Positions 10,328 to 22,316 of a stretch of DNA of 64,000 bases are shown in pieces. Made by a program: the position numbers and the translations under genes. Numbering within the stretch: position 1 is the stretch's first letter; each line of letters starts with the position of its first letter. Source of the DNA: Lepus europaeus (lineage: Eukaryota > Chordata > Mammalia > Lagomorpha > Leporidae); contig NC_084850.1 in assembly GCF_033115175.1 (NCBI RefSeq), positions 105,321,939 through 105,385,938 of the forward strand. The letters run 5' to 3'. The notes beneath the pieces are model-generated. The model made no database searches. It saw nothing but the letters and a program-made list of their open reading frames with translations, and was not told the DNA's origin.

Positions 10328-10648
10328 AAATTAATTTATTTATTTATGTGAGAGGCAGAGTTACAGACACACAGAGAGAGACAGAAATGTCTTCCAACCG
10401 TTGGTTCACTCCCCAAACGGCCGCGAGGGCTGGAGCTGGGCCATCTGAAGCCAAGAGCCAGGAGCTTCTTCCAGGTCTCCCACATGGGTGCAGGGACCCA
10501 AGCACTTGGGCCATCTTCCACTGCCCTCTCAGGCCATTAGCAAAGAGCTGGATTGGAAGTGGAGTAGCTGGGACTCTAACTGCTGCCCATATGGTATGAC
10601 ACTGTTGTAGCCAGAGGCTTACCTACTACACCTCAGCATCAGCTCTGT
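10328..10648 (-). mobile_element. CSINE
   Basis: Tail 'aaattaatttatttattta', then 'gagaggcagagttacagaca', body 'aagagccaggagcttcttcc', head at about 10620-10648. It abuts the right target duplication of the L1 copy. Confidence 0.9.
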
Positions 10649-10916
10649 ATTCATGTTATCTTCAGAGTTTCTGAAACAAGGTGGAATATTAGTGTACCCA
10701 GTTGCCTAAATGAACAAAGAGGTAGAGATATGAGTGAATGGCCCATGTAACTCCAAGTCCCACACTAATCAGAGGAGAAATGGGAATAACACTTTGAACA
10801 GGACTGTTTATATGTGTAGTTTTCCTATTTTCTTCTGCAGATTGGGTGTATTAGGTTTTTATCATGTAGTGGACATTTTCTCCCTTTTAACTGCCCAGGA
10901 TCTAAACCACCTTCTA

Positions 10917-11265
10917 AAGGCCGATGTTGTGGCACAGCAGGTTAAGTCACCACTTGCGACATCTGTGTCCCATATGGGAGTGCTAGTTTGAAACCCAGCT
11001 GTTCCACTTCTGATCCAGCTCCTTGCTAATATGCCTAGGAAGGCAGTGAAAGATGGCCCAAGCTCTTGATCCCCTGAACCCCTGTAGGACAATAGGGTGG
11101 AGTTCCAGGCTGCTGGCTTGGGACAGGCCTACTTTTGGCTGTTGCAACCATTTGGGGAGTGAAACAGCAGGTAGAAGATCTGCCCCACCACCCCGTGTGT
11201 GTGTGTGTGTGTGTGTAACATTCTCTCTCTCTTTCAAACTTTCAAATAAATAAGTCTTTAAAAAT
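10917..11265 (+). mobile_element. CSINE
   Basis: Head 'aggccgatgttgtggcacag', body 'gtgtcccatatgggagtgct', a (GT)n run at about 11197-11216 in the pyrimidine tract, and a 'tcaaataaataagtcttta' tail. Confidence 0.9.
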
Positions 11266-12224
11266 ATCCCTCCTTCTTCCATTTAGGGAATCTGCCATTG
11301 AAATTACATAATGTCAAGTTGTGAGCCAAGGTAGGGAATGATCATATGACCCAAACCCAGTCCGTTAACATGCATTTTGATTTTATAATGAATTCAGAGT
11401 GCGTGATGAAGGTAGTTTAGGCTGTCACTGCTGCCTCCAAGAATCTGCATGAGTAGGAAGAGGTAGGAGCTGTTGGTGACCAATAGTGCTCCTGTGGTCC
11501 CTTTACCAGGGGATTTTCCTTCTGAATGACTGTGGTAGTCTTGAGTTATGTTTGTAAACTGTTTTTTTTTTTTTTACCTTGTTTGGAGTTCGGGGTACAC
11601 TTTCACTTTCTGGTTGCCTTGTTGTTGAGTGGAACCATATAACCAGTTGTGGTCAATGAATTGAAGTGGAAGGGGTGTGTGTTAGTTTGAGGCTGAGAAT
11701 CTGATTGGTTGAATGGGACCTTCCAAAATTTCTTTTTCCCTCTGCATAATAGCTGACAATGTTTAGGATTGTGGCTGCTTTGTCAGTTAGAGGCACTCAG
11801 TGACTGTATTGACAGAGGCCCTCTGCCAATTCAGAATGGACACATGGCTTGAGCAAGAAACAAGCCTTATTGATTTAAGCTGTTTAAAGATAAGCTAGCC
11901 AAGTCTGTAACTTTGGTTCCAGATTTTCTTAACCCTGCTTCTTCAGCCTCCCTGCTGATTCTGTGAGGCAACCCATGTCTTCCCAATGAGTTCTTCCTTT
12001 CTGAAGATAGGCAAAATTGACTTCAGTCATTTACCACAAAGAATAGCAAATGGCCCACTGGCGTTACACTGACAACTGTGAAGCTAGTCACAACACAATG
12101 TTCTAGCTTTAGTTTGTAGAAAGAGAGTTATTTTGGGCTAAGAACTGTTTTCAAAGCATTATAGACAAGAAGCTGGATGTTCACAAGGAAAAAATATTGT
12201 TAGAAATGCTAACATTTTATGACT
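11266..12224. other. Intergenic, nothing recognised
   Basis: About 960 bases without a recognised repeat or coding exon, apart from a poly(T) run at about 11561-11575. Confidence 0.5.
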
Positions 12225-12345
12225 TGGTCACTCTGCTACCTCTGGAATGTAGTTGTCACTTCTACCCTCCAGGGTTGATGTGAAGGTCAAATGAGAAATG
12301 TCATATGAAGATGTTCTGTGACTTTAGTAGCACTGTACTTGTTCC
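12225..12345 (+). mobile_element. Probable MIR fragment (3' half)
   Basis: The run 'tacctctggaatgtagttgt' through 'gggttgatgtgaaggtcaaatg' and 'tgaagatgttctgtgac' has the order of the MIR 3' half ('cctcatagggttgt..gaggattaaatg..'). Weak but ordered. Confidence 0.45.
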
Positions 12346-12407
12346 AGGCTGGGATTGAACCATTCTGGATCATAGAGAATTGAAGGAGTCCCATTGCAGT
12401 AATATTT

Positions 12408-12736
12408 TTAAATTTCTATTTATTTATCTATTTGAAAGTCAGAGTGACAGAGAGAGGGAGAGATGGAGAGAGAAAGAGAACTTCCACCCCCTGTTGTCTC
12501 CCAAATGGCTGCAAGGACTGGGTCTGAACCAGGCTGAAGCCAGCACCCAGAAACTCTATCTGGGTCTCTCACGTGGGTAGTAGGGACCCAAGTACTTGGG
12601 CCCTGTTCTGCTGCTTTCCCAGGCACATTTAGGGAGCTAAATTGGAACCAGAGCAACCAGGACTTGAACCAGCGCTCATATGGGATGCTGGGATTGCAGA
12701 TGGCAGCTTAACCCACTGTACCACAGCGCTGACCCC
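12408..12736 (-). mobile_element. CSINE with 13-bp target-site duplication
   Basis: Flanked by 'tgcagtaatattt' at 12395-12407 and 12737-12749. Complete from the 'tatttatttatctatttga' tail to the 'cacagcgctgacccc' head. Confidence 0.95.
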
Positions 12737-12895
12737 TGCAGTAATATTTAAGACTGAACTATTATGCAGCTATGCAAAGAGCAGGTCACTGCAGCCACTA
12801 TGTAAACATGAGAAGACGTTAGAGACCTTGGGGAGTGAGGAGCCCTGAGGCTTCAGCTATTGTCTGAAGCGAGTACATTAGAGGAACACCTGCCT

Positions 12896-13211
12896 GGGAA
12901 GACTTGGCCTAGAGGTTAAGACACCCCGGTTAAGACACTTGCATTCCCTATTAGATGGTGTGCTTGGATTCTACTGATACCTGACTCTGGCCCTGGGCTC
13001 TTCCTGCTAATGCAGACCTTTAGAAGCAATGGTGATGGCTCAAGTGATTGGGCTCCTATCATTCACATGGGAGACCTAGAGTGAGCTCCCCACTCCCAGC
13101 TCTGCGCAGGCCCATCCCAGCTGTTGGAAGCATTGGAGGAGGGAACAAGTGTATGACAACTCTATCTCTCTTTCTCTCCTGCCTCTCAAATAAATAAATT
13201 AATGAAAAAAT
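12896..13211 (+). mobile_element. Old CSINE, divergent subfamily
   Basis: Head 'gggaagacttggcctagagg' with a short internal duplication of 'ggttaagacac', body 'ttcacatgggagacctaga', tail 'tcaaataaataaattaatga'. Confidence 0.85.
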
Positions 13212-13251
13212 AAGTTTATTTTCTTACAAAAATGTTTTGAAATCATACAGG

Positions 13252-13455
13252 CTGAAGCCAGGAACCAGGAGCTTCTTCTGTGTCTTCCATATGGGTGCAG
13301 GTGCCCAAGTACTTGGGTTATCTCCTGCTGCTTTCCTGGGCACATTAGCAGGGAGTTGAATTAGAAGTGGAATAGCTGGTACTCGAATTGGTGCCCATGT
13401 GGGATGCTGGTGTCACAGGCAGTGACTTAACCCAGTATGCCACAGAGCTAGCCCC
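13252..13455 (-). mobile_element. CSINE, 3'-truncated fragment
   Basis: Begins within the body ('gaagccaggaaccaggagct') and runs to the head ('cacagagctagcccca'); the tail and CT/GA tract are missing. Confidence 0.85.
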
Positions 13456-14649
13456 AGATGTGGGAGTCTTAACTGCTAGGACATATGCCAATCCCATAAA
13501 CTTATCCTTTAATTTTATTTTCCTTTGTACTTTTTGAAGTACCCTGTTATGTGCCTAAGCTGGAAGCATGAAAGTGCTAGCAGCCCATGGGGACAAAGCT
13601 TGAGTAGTGGGGTTTGTGAAGCAGTGGATAAATGCCCCCCCCCATGCCATTGCCAGACAACTGTGAAGTGTGTTTTATACCATTCCCTAGAAGATCTCAA
13701 TGAGGTGAATCCCACGTTTCCAGTTTGTGCCCTCCTCCCTAGTTTTCCTTTTCCCAGTTCCCATTACCATCCCTAAAAGTTCCCTCCCAAAATAAACTAT
13801 GTGAACATCCTTTCCCCAGGCCATGTTTTCCAGGGCAAGGCAGACAAAGGCAAGTGCCATATAATACAGAGCTAAGGTGTTGATGTTCTCCAGCCTTGTC
13901 CATTCTACTTCGTGGGGATAAACCCTTCTGGTTCCCAGAAGGCCTCTCTGAAACTCCCATATCCACACTGGCATTCCCTGATTCTCTCTTTCTTCTTTGT
14001 GTCTCTAGCTTTCTCTCATGCACATTTGCACGTGCATACTCTGGCTTCTGGCACTCTCTCACTAAGGTTTGCCATTTTGGTCTTGCAAATGCAGACTGCA
14101 CAAACTTTGGCATTTCACAGACTGATAGGATTTTCCTAAAAGTAATAGTAGTGATCAATGGATTGACTGGTTTAAGGTTGTCAAATTTCCATTTTTTAGA
14201 TAGAGATTTTAGAGACTATCTACTTTGGGATCATGACATAAAAGAACGAACATATCAACAACAAAAAAGCATGGATATAATCTCAGAATAGGTGATAGTT
14301 CCTAAACTATGGGGCCTCAGTGTCCTTTTGTTTTTCCATTTTGAGGCAGGTTGATTGTTATTGGTGGAGCACAGGCATCTCCTGCTCCCTCTGGGTCTCA
14401 TGTGGACACCACTGGTCCCCCTTGCACTCTGCCTCCTGTGTTCCTGTCCTCCTCCTTCTGAGCACTGTCACCCAGCTCTGTCCCCCTAAGTACAATAAAA
14501 TAAGTTTCCATTTGTCTTATTCGATTCTTTCTTCTAACTAGACATAACATTTCTGAGATCCTAAAGCCAAGAAATCAAAAACCCAACGAAAACAACCAGA
14601 GGTATTGTGTGCGTTATTTATTTGCTTTACTGTTTGTTTTCTTAAACAT
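13456..14649. other. Intergenic, no gene supported
   Basis: Contains fairly long overlapping frames on both strands (13739-14158 -, 13896-14291 +), none with recognisable domains or splice structure. Part (about 14340-14520) ends in an 'acaataaaataagtttcc' polyadenylation-like motif and could be an unidentified LTR or processed sequence. I cannot name it. Confidence 0.4.
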
Positions 14650-14760
14650 GAGAATTTGAGGAAATGATAGAAATCTATGCTTTTGGCTTCAGAAGACCAG
14701 TGAACTAACAGTTCTGTCATTTATTAGTTGTGTGGTATCCCTAGTATCATAGAGTCTCTA
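14650..14760 (+). mobile_element. Probable MIR core
   Basis: The segment 'gcttttggcttcagaagacc' followed by 'gtcatttattagttgtgtgg' fits the MIR core order (feature preceding '..cttactagctgtgtgacc'). Confidence 0.5.
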
Positions 14761-15741
14761 TGTTTGTTTGGACTAAAGAGATGTCTTGGATTTCAGGTAA
14801 TCTTGTAAATAGACAAAGGGTAGGGATCTGACTTCTGGAATTTGGACCCTGCCACCCAGATCTCTGTTGAAGGCCTCCACCCAGGCCCTCTCCTGGGGTG
14901 TGACCACAGCACACCACTCTCAGGTAAGAATTCTTATCAGGTCTGCTAATTAGTTGTGTGCCTGTTGCTTCTCCTCACTACGATTGGATCTACATTTATT
15001 TTATTTCAACATTATTTGTTGCTTGGCATTTCTGTGTTAGTTCTGTACACTTTGGTTTAAATAATTTTTCTGTGAGTTAATAATCTTTTCTTTCCTATTA
15101 TTTGACTGTCTAAGAGTTAGGCTTTTTTTTTTTTTAACAACTTCTCCCTCTCATTATCTCTTCATTATACATGACCTTTTGCTTCTTAAATCTCCTTAAA
15201 ATATTTTAATTTTTCCCTTTTTAAATTTCAATGCACTAATCTTTCATTTTTTACCATTTTGTTTCATTTTATTTACTAATTTAACATGATAGATATGTAT
15301 CTTTTTTTCATTATAAGTCTGTGTTACCCTTTCACCCTCTTTTCCATCATTTATTTAACCTGTAGTTACAGGGAAGAAACTATTTTTGTTTTTGTTTTTT
15401 CAAATCCAGATCCCAGGCTCAAATATATCCCTTCACTGCAACTTTCCTGGCAAGTGGTTTGTGACCAATGAGCACTTCCAGCGATTGTTCCATTTAATAT
15501 TGGGCTTCATTCATGGAGCTAAGTTTCAACATTTCTTGTTGCATGAGCCCAGAGTTCTGCCTCCTGTCCTGGCGCTGTCTTTGAAACTCAATTCTCTCAG
15601 TTAGAAAAATCACCAAAGGCCCTAGGATAGCTGTAACTTCAGATGATCACTTGTATTTCCATCTGCTTCTTAAGTTAGGCGCCTCGTGATGTGTATCGCT
15701 TTCTTATTAACCTGGATATATATTTTAAAATATGTTTGTTG
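14761..15741. other. Intergenic, AT-rich, nothing recognised
   Basis: Strongly T-rich between 15000 and 15400. No coding exon or named repeat can be supported. Confidence 0.5.
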
Positions 15742-16079
15742 GTGTTTAGCCTGGTAATTAAGGTGTGTGTGTCTCACAATAGAGTACCTGGGTTTGATTC
15801 CCAGCTTGGTCTCCTGACTCCAACTTCCTGCCAATGCATACCCAGGGAGGCAGAAGTAATAGCACAAGTAATTGGGTTCCTGCCATTCATATGGGAGACT
15901 TGCACTGACCTCCCAGCTCCTGGTTTTGGTCCCAGTGCAGCAATGACCATTGAAATTATTTGGAGAGTGAATCAGCAGTTGGGTGCTCTCTCTCTCTCTC
16001 TCACTCTCGCTCTCACTCTGTGTGTGTGTGTGTCTGATTCCATCTCTGTCCCTCCCTCTTTCTCTCTCTCCCTTTCAAA
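15742..16079 (+). mobile_element. Old CSINE
   Basis: Head 'tgtttagcctggtaattaag', B-box-like 'gggtttgattcccagc', body 'catatgggagacttgca', pyrimidine tract with CT and (GT)n runs at 15988-16033. Confidence 0.85.
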
Positions 16080-16520
16080 CTATACACAGTATACTTTTGA
16101 ATTGCACTGATACTCACATAACACAAAAATTAACCATTTTGAATTGTGTAATTTGGTGGCAGTTAATACCTCATCATGTTGTGCAACCATCACCTTATCC
16201 AGTTTCCAAAATGTTTTCATCAACCCAAAGAGAGACCGAGCAGTAAATCTTCCATTCTCCTCTCCCCTTATCCCATGGAAACCATCACCCTGCTTTCTAT
16301 TTTTATGAATTTAACCATTTGGGATATTTCACATAAAAAGAATCATATAATATATGACTTTTTGTGTCTGGTTACTTTCATCTAGCAAAACATGATTGGT
16401 AAATTTTATCTAGAATTTGTAGCTACTTTGTATTGGAGGAATTTTCAAGACATGTATTATATCATGTTTCTGGAAATAAAGTCCTTTATCTGATTATTAC
16501 TCAATGCTACTATGAGTAGG
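16080..16520 (-). mobile_element. Old L1 3' region, antisense
   Basis: Typical antisense L1 3' landmarks in order: 'attaaccattttgaattgtg', 'tgttgtgcaaccatcacctt', 'ccatggaaaccatcaccctg', 'gtgtctggttactttcatct'. No open frame remains. Confidence 0.8.
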
Positions 16521-17464
16521 AAATTAAGGAACTTTATTGAAAATCCCTTTTGATTGATACTGATCTCTTGGAGTTCCAAAACTTCCATTCAATGTTTTAC
16601 ATTTTTAAAGGCAAGGATAACAAAGTTTCCTATAGTATTTGGTCAATAATTCCCATACAATAGTGGACATTTAAGATACCTATTCATTTTATCTATATTT
16701 GTAATCATCCTAAATTTTACTTAATAAATTGCTAGAAAAAAAGGATTTTGTTAAGACTCTGGTTTATTGAACCAGGAAAAATAAGGTATTACATGTAAGA
16801 ATATATTGCTTATCTCTCTCCTAGAGATCAATTCTTAGGGGCTCCCAGGTATTAGTTAAAAATAGCAGTTGTTTCTCAAAATGATGAAAACAATGTCTCT
16901 AGTATAAGCTAACCAGAGGCAAATAATAGGAGGCCTACCTGTTTAGGTAGAATGATATCTAATGTGTAAATTTGCAGAAGGTTCTTGAAATGATAGAAAA
17001 TAATGTTTATTACTTGAAGGGAGTTATCTCCTGGGAAAGATCCCAGATTTCCAAGGGTCTTTCCCCCTCTCCTTTACCATGGGCAATTTTTCTTCTGCCC
17101 AGTGTTGTAGACGATGTAGAATCATCCCTGTAATTAGCTTGTAGCTATTTGCCTTTCCTTGTCTGCTTTCAAGTACACTTATTTCCATGAGTGCACCTAA
17201 CCGAGCTTGACCCAAGACCATTGAAGTCCGGACCTTTGAAGTAAATGTGTGTGATCTTAATGGATATAGGTCATCATTTCCCTTTTCATCATCCAGCATT
17301 CATCTCTGGAAGCACCTCTATTCATCTTTCAGGCACATTTCTGGAATGCATAGGCTTTATTTGCTCAAATTGTCCCTTATTTGCTGCAGTTGGATGGCAA
17401 AACAATTACAGTAGAAACTTCTTAGTCATATAATCCAACTGGAACAGAGAGCTTTCATCTAGAC
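16521..17464. other. Intergenic, nothing recognised
   Basis: Repeat-poor by eye. A 91-residue antisense frame (17024-17299) has no recognisable motif. Confidence 0.5.
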
Positions 17465-18060
17465 CAATGGTTTTCAACAGAGGGTGATTTTCCACCCTAG
17501 GCAGCATTCAGCAATGTCTAGAAGACATTTTTATTTGTCAGAAACAAATGGGGGAAACAAAAGGGGTGTTACTGGCATTAGTGGTGTCTTATCCCATTTG
17601 TCCTATAACAAAATACTGGATCCTGGCTAATATATAAAAAGCAAAAATGTCTTTCTCACTGTTCTGGAGGCTGGGAAGTCCAAGATGAGGTATTGGCAGG
17701 TTGGGTGCATTCTGGTGTAATAGACGACATAAAAGCTGCGTCTTTACATGGTGGGGAAATGAAAGGACAAAAAAAAAGGGGGGGACAAACACTGCCTGAA
17801 GCCTCTTTTACAAATATCTTCATCCCATTCATGAGGAAAGAGAGCTCGTGACCTAATCACTTTCTAAAAGCTAAATCTCTTAATAACATTGCCCTGGAGA
17901 TTAGGTTTCAACATGAATTTTGGGGTAACAAAACACTCAAGCCATAGCAACTGGGTAGAAGCGTGGGATGCCTCTAAACATCCTCTAGTGCCTAGGGTGA
18001 CCCACATGACAAAGAATCATCCTGTCCAAATGTCAGTTGTGCAAGGGTTAAGAAACCTTG
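17465..18060 (+). mobile_element. MER20 (hAT-Charlie type) split by an LTR
   Basis: Left half 17465-17584 ('caatggttttcaacagaggg', 'cattcagcaatgtctagaag') and right half 17950-18060 ('gggtagaagcgtgggatgcc', 'caagggttaagaaacctt') join into a MER20-like element with inverted ends. The gap is filled exactly by a MaLR LTR. Confidence 0.85.
17585..17949 (-). mobile_element. MaLR solo LTR inserted in MER20, antisense
   Basis: Runs 'tgtcttatcccatttgtcct' to 'actcaagccatagca', the ends of an MST-type LTR in reverse. Flanked by a 5-base duplication with one mismatch ('agtgg' 17580-17584, 'actgg' 17950-17954). No viral genes accompany it. Confidence 0.85.
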
Positions 18061-18138
18061 CTCTATCCTGAAGCAATTCTAGAATTTAAGCCTTATTCCT
18101 TCTTGGTCCCAAATAACTTGAAATGACATACTGAAATT

Positions 18139-18140
<2 letters not shown>

Positions 18141-18194
<54 letters not shown>
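18141..18194 (+). repeat. (CT)n microsatellite
   Basis: A perfect dinucleotide run of 27 units, not part of an obvious SINE. A candidate length polymorphism. Confidence 0.98.
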
Positions 18195-18197
<3 letters not shown>

Positions 18198-18479
18198 ATT
18201 ATGTATATTTAATGTTGACCTAAGATTTGGTCTCTTTTCAATTTTCTAGCTCCAGAAGCTTAGTACATACATTCTAGGCTAACATTCCTCAAGATACAGT
18301 GCTTAAGTCACCAGTGAGTTACAAGAATTTCCTGGAGAGATATAAACTGATTGAAGACTGTAAACAAGTCTTTCCAGAAGCATCACATGCAATTCCATGA
18401 AATTTTATCTTATTTTCTTTTATAAGCTTTTTTTTTCACTGCAAAGTACGATTAGTAGTCAGCAGTTATGGAAATTTTT

Positions 18480-18725
18480 GCTTTGCCCAAGTCCTGCTCA
18501 GTCAGAGGAAATTTTGAGAACCCTCCTCCTTGCCAAGCCTCTTGCCCAAATGAACATATCCATCTTTCTCTCTGCTTCTTTTATACAGATCTCAATCTTC
18601 CTTTAAGACCCACCTCAATTCCTCTCACATCAATGTATTCATTTATTTGTTCATTCATTAAACACATTGAGGCTCTATTAAATCACATCACCACCATGCC
18701 TTGGGCTAGGGACATAGGAAAAACT
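18480..18725. mobile_element. Possible L2 remnants in both orientations
   Basis: 'ctttaagacccacctcaatt' near 18600 resembles sense L2, while 'attcatttatttgttcattc' onwards resembles the antisense L2 3' end. Highly diverged. Confidence 0.35.
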
Positions 18726-19871
18726 CCAGAACACAGAATTCCTAGAGTGTTATCTGTTGGAGGAACTCTGACATCTCTTAATTCTTCCCTTTTCCTATAC
18801 CCTATAATTTAATACTTGATCATATTTTGCAACTTGTTTCTCTCAGATTGACTTCTATGTGTTGACTTCTCCTGTTGAACCAGAACAAAATGGTTTTGGG
18901 ATAGAGATACCAAATTAAATAGAAAACATCTAGTTCAATTTGAATTTCAGATAAATAACAAATAATTATTTAAGCATGAATATATTGGAAATGTTGCATG
19001 GGACACATTTCTACTGAAAAAAATGTTTAATTGCTTATTTAAAACTAAAGTTTATGACTAGACATATTTGTATTTTTATTTGCTAAAGCTAGCAACCCTG
19101 TTTAAGGTAAAGGCTCTGTAGTATTTGCCCTGGGTCTCCAAAGACGTAACACAGGACTGGATGTGCAGCTTGTATTCAAATATCAATTGTCCTATTCCTT
19201 TGAAGTGGATAGAAAGTAAACTCTTTTACCTTCAAAGATAGGGACAAAGAGTAATTTGTTCTAGCTCATACTCAAAACATAGTTAAATCAATTGTGATGT
19301 GAAGTAAGGAGAAGGCTTCCAGGAAATGATTGAGTTTAGGATATGACTTTTAAAATACCAAATTAGGAGACAAGAATCAGGGCCCTAGGGATTTTTTTTT
19401 TGGTAGAAAGATAGGATGGATGAGAGTTCGTCTTTTAGTCCCTAACATTGCAAATCTGCCTTTTACATGAGATCTTGATATATTGGTCATGTAGAGAAAC
19501 AACTTACGAGATTTGAGCTTTTTCATGTTTGATTTTCTTAATTTTTCAAAATTTATTTATAGTATTTTTTTCTTATGGCACTTTGCTATTAATGAACACT
19601 ATTTTATTGTTACAGTGAAACCTGAAATCAGCACTGATGAAATGACTGGACTTGAATACTTGCCAAATAGTACCCATCCTAAGCTCCATAAGTTAGGTTC
19701 TATTTTTGTAATTTTGAGTTTTACATTGTGGAGCTTGAATCTGTTCTCTTAATTGAAATTTGCCAATGTCCCACATATAGCAGAGCATTTACAAACAGGA
19801 GCTAGAGACATACAAGAAGCCATGACAGCTTAAAACATTTGAAGTTTTTCATACTTGATTATTTTCAAAGT
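18726..19871. other. Intergenic, nothing recognised
   Basis: AT-rich, about 1.1 kb with no supported gene or repeat. A small frame at 19513-19752 (+) has no motif and no splice context. Confidence 0.5.
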
Positions 19872-20180
19872 TTTTTTATTATTTTTATTAACTTGAAATG
19901 TAGAGCAATGAAGAAAGAGATAGATCTATCTATCTATCTATCTACCTACCTACCTACCTATCTATCTGTTGAGAGAGAGAGATAGTCCCTCAGCAGGTTC
20001 ACTCACCAAATGCCTACAACAGCCAGGGTTGGGCTGGGAACAACAGAAGCTGGGAACTCCATCCTGGTTTCTCATTGAGGCAGGGCCACGTATTTGGGCC
20101 ATCATCTCCTGCCTCCCGGGATGTACATTAGCAGGAAGCTGAATCTGAAGCGGAAGTAGGGCTCAATCCTAGGCACTCTG
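19872..20180 (-). mobile_element. Old CSINE containing an (ATCT/ACCT)n microsatellite
   Basis: The tail side is T-rich, followed by a tetranucleotide run (19921-19969), a GA tract, and the body 'tcactcaccaaatgcctaca'. The head is degraded. Confidence 0.8.
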
Positions 20181-20233
20181 TTCATACTTGATCTTCACAG
20201 CCATGAGTCCTGAGTGCTCATCCTGGGTGTACA

Positions 20234-20375
20234 TGGGGACTTCAAAAACTCTGAAAAAATGAAGTGAAAAATTAAGGTTTTGTTGTTGATGTTGCTGTTT
20301 TGGTATGAAAACTTTTTGAAATCCATGCACAGTTTTTTCACATGTATTTTCCATGAATTTTGGAAGACCCTTTGT
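20234..20375. mobile_element. Palindromic mariner-like MITE
   Basis: Left arm 'ggggacttcaaaaactctg', centre 'tttttgaaatccatgcacag', right arm 'ttttccatgaattttggaag'. The left half is more diverged than the right. Confidence 0.65.
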
Positions 20376-20769
20376 TTAAGTGGGTGTTTGTGTTGGCAGG
20401 AGGAAAAACTGTCCCAGATGGGATTACTTCCTCTGTCCTAGGTGGACTGATGTAAGAGGGTGACAGAGGAGTTAGACCAGGTGGCACCAAAGGTCTTTTC
20501 ATGATCTCTAAACAGCTCACATCTTAAGATTAAAAGGTATTAACTTGTCATCTGTCTTGAAGAGGCAGAAAGGTTAATTTGCATTTGTTCTAGAAAACTT
20601 TCAGATAGAGAAATAAACAAACTGAATGATCCACTAGAGTAAGTAAGATGAAAAACTTTATTTTCTTTTCTTTAAAATACAGAAAATCCTGTATTACCCA
20701 ACCTTGATGCCCAGATTTATCAAGTGGATACCAATTTTCAAATCATTTGCAGTTAATAAATTATGCTTA
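20376..20769. other. Intergenic, nothing recognised
   Basis: No named repeat or coding exon is supported between the palindromic element and the following L1 remnant. Confidence 0.45.
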
Positions 20770-21078
20770 GTTAAAATTATAGTCAGCCTATTTTTGAACA
20801 TTTTTTTCTGGAAATTTTCCTGAATGCACACAGGTAGAAGGAATAGTATAATGAGTCCCCCATGCACCTGTCATCTACCTTCACTATCTGTTTATATTGA
20901 TAATGAGACATTTTGATTTATGTATACACTGTAGAAAGATTACATCAAACTAATGAGCATGCCCATCATATAACATCATTTTTTAAATAATGAAAATGTT
21001 TAAAATTTATTCTTTTACCAAATTTTCAAGTGGTAGACAACCAAAGTGAGATGATAGCCTTTGTCAAATAGCTGGCTT
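20770..21078 (-). mobile_element. Old L1 remnant, antisense
   Basis: 'ggaatagtataatgagtccc', 'acactgtagaaagattacat' and 'taacatcattttttaaataa' fall in the order seen in antisense L1M 3' regions. Confidence 0.55.
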
Positions 21079-21094
21079 TGTTGTGCAAGTTCTT

Positions 21095-21430
21095 TTTTTA
21101 TTTTATTTTTTATTTTTGACAGGCAGAGTGGACAGTGAGAGAGAGACAGAGAGAAAGGTCTTCCTTTGCCGTTGGTTCACCCTCCAATGGCCGCCGCAGC
21201 CGGCGCATCTCGCTGATCCGAAGCCAGGAGCCAGGTGCTTCTCCTGGTCTCCTATGGGGTGCAGGGCCCAAACACTTGGGCCATCCTCCACTGCACTCCC
21301 GGGCCATAGCAGAGAGCTGGCCTGGAAGAGGGGCAACCGGGACAGAATCTGGAGCCCCAACCGGGACTAGAACCCGGTGTACGCCGGCACCGCTAGGTGG
21401 AGGATTAGCCTGTTGAGCCACGGCGCCGGC
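21095..21430 (-). mobile_element. Young-type CSINE, outermost member of a SINE pile-up
   Basis: Flanked by 'caagttctt' at 21086-21094 and 21431-21439. Full length, ending in 'ccacggcgccggc'. The same target sequence was also used by the neighbouring SINE. Confidence 0.93.
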
Positions 21431-21446
21431 CAAGTTCTTATTTTTT

Positions 21447-21779
21447 TTAAAGATTTATTTAGTTATTTGAAAGTCAGAGTTACACAGAAAGAGGAGAGGC
21501 AGAGAGAGAGAGAGAGGTCTTCCATCTGCTGGTTCACTCCCCAATTGGCCGCAACGGCTGGAGCTGCGCCAATCCAAAGCCAGGAGCCAGGAGCTTCTTC
21601 TGGGTCTCCCACCCTGGTGCAGGGGCCCAAGGACTTGGGCCATCTTCTACTGCTTTCCCAGGCCACAGCAGAGAGCTGGACTGGAAGTGGTACAGCCGGG
21701 TCTCAAAACGGCTCCTATATGGGATGCCAGCGCTTCAGGCCAGGGCGTTAACCTGCTGTACCACAGCACTGGCCCCCAA
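21447..21779 (-). mobile_element. CSINE using the same target as its neighbour
   Basis: Flanked by 'caagttcttatttttt' at 21431-21446 and 21780-21795. Classical body ('tctgctggttcactccccaa') and head ('ctgtaccacagcactggccc'). Confidence 0.93.
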
Positions 21780-21802
21780 CAAGTTCTTATTTTTTAAAAT
21801 AT

Positions 21803-21833
<31 letters not shown>

Positions 21834-21847
21834 TTTGAAAGGCAGAG

Positions 21848-22184
21848 ATGGAGCCGGCGCTGTGGCATAGGGGGTAAAGCACTGCCTGCAGTGCCAGCAT
21901 CCCATATGGGCGCTGGTTCGAGTCCTGGCTGCTCCGTTTCCCATCCAGCTCTCTGCTATGGCCTGGGAAAGCAGTAGAAGATGGCCCAAGTCCTTGGGCC
22001 CCTGCACCCACGTGGGAGACCTGGAAAGAGCTTCTGGCTTCAGAATGGCACAGCTCTGGCCACTGCGGCCAAGTGGGGAGTGAACCAGCGGATAAAAGAT
22101 CTCTCTCTCTCTCTCTCTGCGCCTCTCCTCTCTCTGTGTAACTCTGACTTTCAAATAAATAATAAATAAAAATCTTTTTTTAAA
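21848..22184 (+). mobile_element. CSINE inserted in the host SINE, opposite strand
   Basis: Flanked by 'aaaggcagag' at 21838-21847 and 22185-22194. Well-preserved tRNA-like head ('gagccggcgctgtggcatag') and B-box ('ggttcgagtcc'). Confidence 0.95.
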
Positions 22185-22316
22185 AAAGGCAGAGTTAGAG
22201 AGAGAGGGAGAGAGAGAGAGCTCCCATTCTCTGGTTCACTCCCCAAATGGCTGCAATAGCCAGTGCCAGTGCTGGGCTGATCCCAAGCTAGGAGCCAGGA
22301 GCTTCTTCTGGGTTTC

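Noticed and set aside
13739..14291. Overlapping long frames on both strands
   Set aside because: No recognisable motifs, no intron-exon structure, and neighbouring SINE fragments. Chance open frames are likely.
14340..14520. Possible processed pseudogene or LTR ending in 'acaataaaataag'
   Set aside because: No parent coding sequence, A tail or target duplication could be identified, so it is only mentioned as unidentified.
21900..21930. tRNA-like B-box sequences ('ggttcgagtcc') as possible tRNA genes
   Set aside because: They are the tRNA-derived heads of CSINEs, without a cloverleaf acceptor stem.
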